A stretch of DNA of 64,000 bases from contig JALUTQ010000030.1 of assembly GCA_032718865.1 (NCBI GenBank), positions 620,001 to 684,000 of the forward strand, written 5' to 3'. The notes beneath the pieces are model-generated. The model was not told the DNA's origin, did no database searches, and was given only the letters and a program-made list of their open reading frames with translations. Shown one piece after another: positions 56,437 to 64,000 of the stretch. A program made the translations under genes and the position numbers. This DNA is from Tilletia caries. Lineage: Eukaryota > Basidiomycota > Exobasidiomycetes > Tilletiales > Tilletiaceae. Every line of letters starts with the position of its first letter. Positions within the stretch are counted from its first letter, which is position 1.

Positions 56437-57159
56437 CAAGGCCCGGCGACTGTATAACTGTGCCCACTGTAACTGTAGGTAAGTTGACTTAATAAGTCAT
56501 AACTGTAACTGTACTGTACGCGGCGGAGCCGGAAAAAAATTAAGTTGACTGTAACTGTAGGGCCCGGGTACAGTCAACTTAACAGTTGATTAAGTTGGAA
56601 TTTTTTTCGGGCCCCAAACTGTTCAAACTTACTATGACTATACATCACTGTTTAAGTTGAACAAAACTACTGGCAGCCACTTTCAGTTTGAGAAAGCACT
56701 TACAGCCACTGACAGCCGCGTACAGTTACTTACAGTTACTTCACACAATCACACCTACTTAAGTCAAATCTCATTTCCTTGGCGAAAAACATTTACCCGG
56801 AAATCGAGTTACAGTTGCAGTCACTTTCGAGGACTGTTAGGTGACAATTTTTGAAGGGCAACACTGTGACTTAAAACACTTTTTAAGTTCCGTTATGTGA
56901 CTTAAAAAGTTTTTAAGTTACAGTTACTTTGAGACTTTGTCTACAGTAACTGTTAGTTACTGCTACAGCGACTTAAGCAGTGACTTAAACTGAGGTTGGA
57001 GGTCCGTGCGCGGCGAAAAAAAATACAGTAACTGTAGTAACTTAAAGTAACTTAATTGTAACTGTAACTGTACTGTAGGCGCTGGCGGTAAGTTATAACT
57101 GTAACTGTACTGTACTGTATACCCAAAATGGACAACTGTAAGTAACTGTCCGAGCCTTG
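56437..57159. mobile_element. hAT-type miniature element E (GTAACTTAAGT words), inserted in a coding exon
   Basis: Starts CAAGGCCCGGCGACTG and ends CAGTTACTT-like words closing in CCGAGCCTTG. Flanked by the exact 8-bp duplication CTCTCGAC (56429-56436 and 57160-57167). The 723-bp interior shares its iterated TAAGTAACT/AGTTACTTA words with element B. It interrupts the last exon of the small minus-strand gene at 57093-57465. Confidence 0.92.
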
Positions 57160-57465
57160 CTCTCGACCATGCTAGCCTTCCGCACGGTGACCTCGTTCTT
57201 GCGGATCTTGCGCTCCTTGGCGGCCTTGCGGAGGTCGTCGTTGGCCTTCCGCATCGCCTTAATCTGTCTGGGGGAGGAGGGGACATGTAAGTGCGGAGTG
57301 GGAAGCAGAAGGAGGAGGGCAGGACACTCACTGTTCGGCTTCTTCGACTTCTCGACGCATGTCCTCCTCTTCCGCCGCTGCAAATTCGTCGATGTTGGCT
57401 AAGGCCCCGAGCAGTTCGCGCTCGCGAGCGGCGCGGTTGTCCTGGGCTTGCTTACTTGAACACAT
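57093..57465 (-). CDS. Small coiled-coil gene with a transposon-replaced C-terminus
   Basis: ATG at 57465 (MCSSKQAQDNRAARERELLG), exon 1 to 57332, GTGAGT intron, exon 2 from 57267. The product is a short, highly charged helical protein (AAEEEDMRREVEEAEQQ, then KANDDLRKAAKERKIRKNE) of unknown family. At 57160 exon 2 enters miniature element E, so the present frame ends inside the element at 57093. Across the empty site the original frame would continue about 14 codons to a stop at 56391-56389. It may still be expressed with the altered tail. Confidence 0.55.
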
Positions 57466-57954
57466 TGTAGAGAAAGCGTGTGTTTGTGTGAGAGAGAGAG
57501 ATTGGGAGTTGACAGTGTGAGGAGAGAGAGGGGAGGGGAGGGGGGTCGCGAGGGCGAATGCGCTCTCTGTTGTTATTGATGCCGTGAAGGGAGGAATGGT
57601 GGTGGCGGCGGGGCGACGGGCTCATTCTGCGCCGAAGAAGAAGTCCTCCTGAGAGTGTCGGCAACGGAGGAAGAGTGGGATGTTTGGTAGGGTTGAACTA
57701 GCTTAGAAATGCCTCCGCTCCTTAATTCGTGACCATCATCAGAAAGGAATTTCCCCCAACAATGCTGGGACCTAGGGGCGAAGGCACCCCATCTGCCGAT
57801 GTGAGAGCAAAACAAATATGTTGGGGGCGAAGGCACACCCTCAGCCAATGCAGCGTGACATGACAGATAGAACGAAGGTGCTAGGGCCGAAGGGAGAGAG
57901 GGGGGGCGTCTATTATTTATTGAATAAATGTCAGCCCCTTGGCCCCTCACGCCC

Positions 57955-58198
57955 GACCAGAAGAGCCTCAATCGCAAGATGGCCTTCTACAGGATCGGCA
58001 CCGAATGCGCGATCGGCAGCGTCAAGACCCTCTTCCCTCGCCTGTAGCTCAGGCGCAACCAGAGGAGCCTCAGGAGCGGCATCGCCCGTGACTTCCGTGT
58101 TGCGACCCTCACGCAAGGCATTATCCTGTGTATCTGACAACGAGAACTCTCAGAGCTTCCAGTGCGAGACTCCCACGCTGTCACAATACTTTGTTTGA
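57955..58198 (+). pseudogene. PIF/Harbinger transposase C-terminal fragment
   Basis: Plus-strand reading RIGTECAIGSVKTLFPRL, then TAG at 58045-58047, then LRRNQRSLRSGIARDFRV. After a frame change it reads ALSCVSDNENSQSFQCETP and LSQYFV. These align with VEWAIGGIPTLSPRL and ALSCVSGNQTRQTF...SLQQYFV of the element at 52635. It is a second, more decayed copy in the opposite orientation. The upstream catalytic part is absent. Confidence 0.7.
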
Positions 58199-58776
58199 AT
58201 TCCAAACATGGTTATATAATTTCACTTGTTGAGGTTCTACTTGGACACGTCCAGAAGCTTGCCGATGCTGCTCTCGATCCGCTCCAGCCTGCGATCCGTG
58301 TTGGCATATTGTCGAGTCCGCTCCTCCTCTATATCCAGCGGTCTGTCCTCTCTTGTCTCTCCCTGTGCTTATCTCTCCCTGTGCTTATCTCTTGCTACCT
58401 CTCGTGTCTCCCGTGCCTCGGCTGCATTTTGCTGCTCGTTTCTTTTTTCAATGCCCCCGTGGTAGTCTCGGATATCCTTTGACCTTGAGCGTCCGATAGA
58501 CCGTTTTGACTTTTGCGCCACTGACGCATGCCGTGCCCGCCCGATTGGCGCACAACGCGCACGGCTGCGCTCAGCTGCTGCTGCTGCTGCTAGGGAATGC
58601 GGAGAAGGGTCAGGAGAGAGAAGAAACGCTACAAAGAGCAAGAGGGTTAGTGTAGCAGTCAGGGAGTCCACCAGAACAGCTGTCGGAACGAGGTAAACTT
58701 TTTCAAATGCACGGTTATACATTCGAGTTTGACGAGGACACTGTACAAAGTCGAAAGAGAGGTTTGAGATCGACAC
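58199..58776. other. Gene-poor stretch
   Basis: Contains a short duplication (CTCCCTGTGCTTATCTCT twice, about 58357-58392) and a GCTGCT run at 58571-58591. No gene is supported. Confidence 0.45.
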
Positions 58777-59381
58777 CTAATCCTTCTTCGGCTTGCGCGT
58801 TTGGCGCGAAGATCGGCGGAGAGTGATGGTCGAGCCCGAGCCATCGACCGAAGCGGAAGAAGACCCCGACGCCGTCGAGCTGCTCGGAGCGGCAGCAGCG
58901 GAGGGTTCGACGGGGGCTGAGTCTTGCGCGTTCTTGGCCTTGCGCGCTTCCGCCTTCAAGTCGCGAGCGAGGAGTGCTTATGTCGATCGGCGCCGGGTGG
59001 AAGAACCTGCCTTGGCCTGGCTGCGCATCTTGCTGGTCTTCGCGAAGTTATGGTCGGTCACGTCAGAAGCGCGAACTGGGCCGCGGGCCCATGTACCCTG
59101 CCCCAATTGTGGAATAGATCAATGTCAGTGATCAGCGTTTCCTTATAAGAAGGAAACCAGATCAATCTCACCCTGAAAGTGTCCGTAGACTTGTTATATT
59201 GATGGAGTTTGACGATTCCGTATGCCGCTTCCGTCACTGCATACGCGTGAGGTGTCGGAAGAATCGGCATAGGAGGGTGAACCTCATCAGGGACAGGTTC
59301 AAGAGGCGGGCTTGAGGGAGGAGTAAAGCTGTTCATGTCTGGCAGGCTCGAGAAGTATGTGGTGGAAGAGAATGAGGACAT
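58777..59381 (-). pseudogene. Small basic protein gene with an in-frame TAA
   Basis: ATG at 59381 (MSSFSSTTYFSSLPDMNSF). Exon 1 runs to 59172, with a GTGAGA donor and GGGCAG acceptor. Exon 2 begins at 59097 (GTWARGPVRASDVTDHNF). The frame meets TAA at 58980-58978 but continues in phase as ALLARDLKAEARKAKNAQDS, an Ala/Ser-rich linker and a basic end RRSSRQTRKPKKD to 58777. The coding quality on both sides suggests a single nonsense change. The truncated product may still be made. The family was not recognised. The middle (YGIVKLHQYNKSTDTFR) could be a small globular domain. Confidence 0.55.
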
Positions 59382-60633
59382 CGCGTTCTTTGCCTCCTCT
59401 GTTCAGCAATTAACGTCCTTGGCGACCGACAACCCAGCTTTCTGTCGGTCTGGGCCCTGCGGCGCACTTATTGATATTGAAACTTGAAAGCCCCATGTGC
59501 ATCAATTGCAATGACGAGGGCCAGAACTTTTCCTCACCGACGGCCGCCAGTTTGAGCTCCGCTTGCGTCTCGTCGGTCTGTCTTGGCCTCTTGGGCCTGC
59601 CTCCTGCAATGTATCGACCGCCTTGTTTCGATTTTCGAAGTTCGAATAGCTCGTTCATCAGTCATCACAGCGTGCTCAGTGTTGGAATCAGAATTCAGAT
59701 GCAATTCGGTTTGATTTTAGATGAGCAGGAAAGGGACATATAAATCATGAAGGTGGTTCAACAGCCAATATGTTAGAAATCACAGCTACGCACCGTCCGG
59801 TATCCCGCATCAGGACTGTCTGCAGCACGAGATCTGCTGGAAGTGTTGTCTGACAGTCTTGTGACAAGTCACAAGCATAAAGGAGTGGTAATGTTGATTA
59901 GATGGCGAGAAGTTACGAGAACTATGAAGAGATAATGGTGAGCTGGATGAGATTGCCTCGGAGGCTCAAATGTCTGGCAAAAGCATACTGATATGCTGTT
60001 TATGTATATGTAGTTTCTTGGTTCTACGAGGTCTCAAGTGAGACGACCAACGCTCTGACGTCACAGGATATTCTACGACTAAATCGGCGGCTAACGAAAT
60101 GCGGAACGCCCCTGATATATTATACAAGGAGACCGCGGGGATAGTTGTAAGTTGGAATCATATGTAATTGAAATCAAATCCCCCCCCCGCGCGTCGTTTT
60201 TTTATTTTAGAAAAAGCAAGAGAGAGCTCCGAACTCTGAGGCGTTTAATATAAATTAAAAATTTAAAAAGGGATTTTTACAATGAAATTTAAAAAATAAA
60301 CGCGAGGAACGAAAAAGTGGTTTATAAAAAAAAATCGAGAAAAATCCTGTTCTCCATAACAATCCACAGAAAGGAGGCAAACCACATCCCACAGTGAGTA
60401 TTCAGTATACACGTACACAGTACACTGCCGGCTTTTTCTAGCGTTCCCCAAATTCTAGCCAAAACCGCTCAGAGTCCAGAGACCAGTGGGCACTGAGCAG
60501 AGACGCAGAGTGCTACGAGCCCACTACCGTAAGTCTGTAAGTCACCTTGCGATGATCACTGAGGGCTTAAAGCGCTGAGCATAAATAAGAGCCCCTAGTA
60601 GGAATGTAGGATCCCCCTTTGTGGCCTTCCCTA
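59382..60633. other. Gene-poor, locally AT-rich stretch
   Basis: No supported gene. The part at 60190-60350 is A/T-rich, with A-runs and a short CCCCCCC run at its edge. One plus-strand open frame (59471-59743) has no recognised feature. Confidence 0.45.
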
Positions 60634-60746
60634 GGCTCGGCCAGTCATTATAAGTTGTCCATTTTCAGTCCGCAGTTAAGTTTAGTTGCAGTTGGAACTT
60701 GGCGCCGGCGCCCGCAGTTTAGTTTAGTCACAGTTTAGCCACTTAC
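60630..60746. repeat. Truncated left end of the element B family
   Basis: About 110 bp matching the first 115 bp of element B (AGGCTCGGCCAGT, TTATAAGTTGTCCATTTT, CGCAGTTAAGTTTA). It then joins unrelated sequence. No right end or TSD. Confidence 0.75.
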
Positions 60747-62020
60747 AGTTAGCATTCTCTAATCTCATCGACATCGGTGGACAAAGTTTTGAGTATGGCT
60801 AATGGCTTTGACAGAGTATGGGATTCGGCAGAGAGAAAAACACGTGGCAAAACAGTCACGCGACCGCAAGTGAGGGGCGCGTCAGCCCGTTCAAGGCGGT
60901 AACAAGGACCGTAATGGTAACTACCCTGTCCTTCTTGTCTCAGTGGTGATCAGCTGCAGACAGGAAAGACAGTCTAGCCAGCTGTTGCTGCGCAGAGATT
61001 CAAATTAACTATCAGGCATCGAGGCCTGGCAAGGCCACACTCCTTTGGCCAGCCGCCAGGTAGTAGAGCCATTATCTTGAATTTCGATGCGCAACACAGC
61101 CGGCTTAGTAAGTTGGGGTCCCGGATGGGGGTTGACCGTGCTCCTCCGATGATAGGGCCTCGTAATTCTGAACGGTGGGACCTGCGCCTGCGGCGGGTCC
61201 CCAAAAGGGGCTTTTGCCACTCTTGCGTTAGGTGACATATGACAATGCAAAATGGGCGAATGTCCCCCAGACCTGTTTGCTCACTCGGACGTCAGACCCT
61301 TGACCCGATAAATACCCTGTCCCGCAAGCCTGTAAATAACATTCTCTTGCCCTGTAACTGTCATCCGTTGAACCTGGAAAAAGCTTTAGTATATCCACCG
61401 TTCCCCCTTTAAGGACACTTTCTACCCGACACAGACCCCAAACCGAAAGTTTCCCAGACTCTTAGCTTGGGGTTTTAGAACATATTTTCACCAGCACATC
61501 ATCAACAATTCCTTGCAAACGTGTATTTTTTTCAAGGAAGTATCTCTCCAAATCCGGACGTCTCCTTGGTCGTTTTGTTGGCGTTTTCTGCTCCCAAAAG
61601 ATGAGCCTGAACGGACGTGTTTTGATGGTGCTGGAGCCTATTCGTTGCAGATGTGCTGAAGTAATAATTGGTAATTATTTCCGGCAATCTTTCCAAAATT
61701 CAGCTTTAGATCTCTTAACTGGGGAGCGGATGTCTTTGGAGGAGGAACAGTGGTGCCGGACAGGATCAACGGATGTCTGCCTTAAAGGATCGACGGAAAT
61801 TTGCTCGAGTGAGCGAACAGGTCTGGGGGACATTCCACTAACTTGCTATGACAATGTATTTTTTTTTCCTTGGCTAGAGTTGAGAACAACACTCAGCCGA
61901 GGTTGCTCGAGCTCATCTCAGAATTACCGAGATTCAAAAAAGACCAACACTCAAAACAACGAGACCGACACTCAGATCAACATCGAGGGAGACATAGCAA
62001 TTAAGTATTTGGCATTGAAT
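60747..62020. other. Gene-poor stretch
   Basis: Begins with a segment (about 60747-60785, CATCGACATCGGTGGACA) also found at about 26750-26795 beside the MULE. The remainder has no recognised gene. The plus-strand frame 61601-62164 shows no motif. Confidence 0.4.
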
Positions 62021-63068
62021 CTACTGAAAGCTAGACATCGAAGAAAAACAAGAGGCGATAGTTGGTTGGGCCATGGCGACCCGCCGCTCCAGAGTGATCT
62101 TGGGCTTTGCGAGTCGAAGCATACGGGCAAAGTCTTTAAAGAAAGGATCCACTTGGCTGTCTGAGAAGTCATTGAGAGAGGAAGCCATACCGTAGGCCTT
62201 GAGAGCGGAGGGAGCCACAACAACAACGTCTTCGTCTTCCTCCTCTGCATCTAGTTCTGATTCTGGCTCGGCTGACCGTTCCACATTGTTGCCTTCCACC
62301 TCGGATGCGGCGGAGGGAGCAGCAGCAGAGAAAACTACTTGCTCTTGCACGGGATTGAGCAGCTCGGCGATGCTCATCCTCACGCTGCTGCTGACCGCAT
62401 TGGTTTGGTAGAACCGGTCAAGGAGGGCAGCTGTCTCTCGCTCTGCCGCGGCAACCTCAGCCGGGTTGCCGTTGGTGGTGGTCGCAGTCGCGGGCAATGT
62501 TGAGGTGGACGGCTCGGAGGAAGTTGGAAGAGGAGGGAGAATGCCGACGTGCCGCCAGCAGTTGGCAATCGTGCGGGACGTTATGGAATGCCAGGCTTTT
62601 TTGACGAGGGTCCTGGGTCATAGCTTTGAGCTGATCTATCTTGTTGATGTCGACCTCGCCTTGCTCGTGACGCTCGAGCGCCCGAGCGATCGTCAAAGCC
62701 CGGAACTTGGCCTTGAATCACTGAATGATCCCGCCATCGAGGGGCTGTACGTGTGCTGTGAGATTTGCTTGGAAGAACTCGAGCCGGATGCTGGTGAGGT
62801 TGGAGGTGTCGATCTTGTGACCGCTGAAGTTGTCGAGGAGGAGGAGGATCTTGCGCTTGTCTTTCAGCAGAGCCTTGTCCCACCGCGACAGCCATTCCAC
62901 GAAGATGACGCCTGTCATCCACGAAGTCTTCTTGTTCCAGTAGCCAGTGAAGCCCAGCTGTGAGCCACTGTGTTTGTTGAAGCACCTAGAACGAGCAGCC
63001 TTCGCGATGAAGATCGGCTCCATGCGCTCCGAGCCATCAGCGTTGGCGCAGAAGCCAAGAATGTGAGT
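62021..63068 (-). pseudogene. pogo/Tigger-type transposase remnant (C-terminal part)
   Basis: Minus strand. Reads ILGFCANADGSERMEPIFIA, GSQLGFTGYWNKKTSWMTG and LLLLDNFSGHK (catalytic Asp), then VQPLDGGIIQ (second acidic position, 31 residues later). TGA at 62720-62718 follows, then FKAKFRALTIARALERHEQ. After a frameshift near 62620 it continues KKAWHSITSRTIANCWRHVG and an acidic tail ending SSFQ at 62021. This matches the DDE/C-terminal half of Tigger/Jerky-like transposases. The N-terminal HTH domains and first Asp are not in the visible exon. It is unrelated at close range to the intact pogo element at 37215. Confidence 0.8.
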
Positions 63069-64000
63069 CTACAGAGGTCTTAAGCGTCCCGCGTGTTAAT
63101 GCTGCTCATCTTCATCCTTTTCCGTTCCCTCGCATGACTCGGAGGAAGGCGACGATGACTTATCGTGGACCCGCTCAAGTGACACGTCCAAGAACAGAGC
63201 ATTCAGTTGTCTATTTGGGAGTTGGGACATGCTGCGCTCCCGACCCAAAGCCGATCAAGAAGGAGCAAACACGCAACAGCAAGTACAGGTGCGACCGGCC
63301 TAACTCCGAAGGTCGATCCCAACGAGCTCACCCTGGATGGGAAAGTGAGTACCGCCTCAGTTCCCACGGATACATATGCGGTATTACGACTGATGTTACG
63401 CGTTTAAGCACTTGGCACAGCACAGCATCAGAGCACCATACGCAAGGGTTTCCTCAACTCTTGCAACCCGGAGAAGATTCAGCCTTGTGCAAGTGATACT
63501 GGTAAGTGCAGAAGGTGCATATATGCTATGCTGCGCCTTTGATATACTTCATTTCACCGTCTTGGCAGGACATGCAGCTTGAACTGGGAGCGGTGATGGA
63601 ACTTTCAAAGGCACAGATTAGCCAGTGAGTACGCTTGATCCAACATCGTCCTTCAGTGTTCTGACTTCTTCCCTCATGAATCATGATCCCGGACTCTTCC
63701 GCACATTCTCCACGGCCCGGAGGTGGGATCTCAACAAGTACGGAGACTGTGGAGTCCTGGAGAACGAAGAAACACCTGCAGCAGAAGTTGAAATGCGATT
63801 ATGCGAGAGGATTTTGAGAACGCCAATCAAGAGTCTGTCGCCGTGGGCGCCGGTGATGTGTAAATATGTTGTTCAATGTGCTTTCATCTCCTGCTTTCTA
63901 ATACATGCTCTCTCCTTTCCATGTACAAGAGCGGTGTGAAGTGGATAGTGAGTATGAGCATTCACAGTAGTGGAATGATGGTAGGGGACGGTACTGGGAT
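63069..64000. other. Right-edge region without a recognised gene
   Basis: Several short open frames with possible splice signals (for example GTGAGTACC at about 63343 and GTGAGTACG at about 63624) suggest a plus-strand gene with small exons. No motif identifies it, and it may continue past the window. Confidence 0.3.

Noticed and set aside
1..64000. Bacterial-type operons, Shine-Dalgarno sites, rho-independent terminators and rRNA
   Set aside because: Spliceosomal introns and fungal genes throughout make these irrelevant, and no rRNA-like sequence was seen.

Overview
The window looks like nuclear DNA from a basidiomycete fungus. Genes carry many short introns (about 50-100 nt, GTGAGT/GTACGT donors). 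The recognisable host genes are fungal (PRM1, SHO1, DHH1 and an AAAP amino-acid permease). The transposon mix (Plavaka-like, pogo, MULE, PIF/Harbinger, hAT-type miniature elements) is typical of basidiomycetes. The species could not be identified from the sequence.

Bases 1-15,420 are a normal gene block. It holds PRM1 (minus strand, running off the left edge), SHO1, a poly-Q/coiled-coil protein with an internal duplication, the DEAD-box helicase DHH1, and a 15-exon permease. Four same-orientation ACAAAGG motifs lie upstream of PRM1 and resemble HMG-box pheromone-response elements. This fits a cell-fusion gene.

Bases 15,420-26,700 are transitional. A Plavaka-like transposase gene and an unrecognised multi-exon gene lie head-to-tail about 100 bp apart. 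A pseudogene with two in-frame stops follows.

Bases 26,700-64,000 are a transposon graveyard. It includes a MULE with about 100-bp triple-motif TIRs, a pogo element with 96-bp TIRs and a TA duplication, two PIF/Harbinger remnants, a Tigger-like remnant, a Kelch (Kel1/Tea1-like) gene fragment, and several small coiled-coil genes. The most unusual feature is a set of 600-740 bp miniature elements. Their ends look like hAT termini (CAAGGCYCGGC or CAGTGYYGAAC), and four of five well-bounded copies of these two types have exact 8-bp target duplications. Their interiors are almost entirely iterated self-complementary short words, with a different word in each family. A separate non-hAT family is built from CGGAGTAC words. 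One copy of it carries the pogo element, and the other copy preserves the empty site.

Decay in the graveyard is patterned. At least ten in-frame stops sit in otherwise readable frames, and each is one C-to-T (or G-to-A) transition from Arg, Gln or Trp. One 7-bp duplication in the Harbinger gene looks like a hAT excision footprint. All calls come from reading the sequence. No alignment or database search was run.
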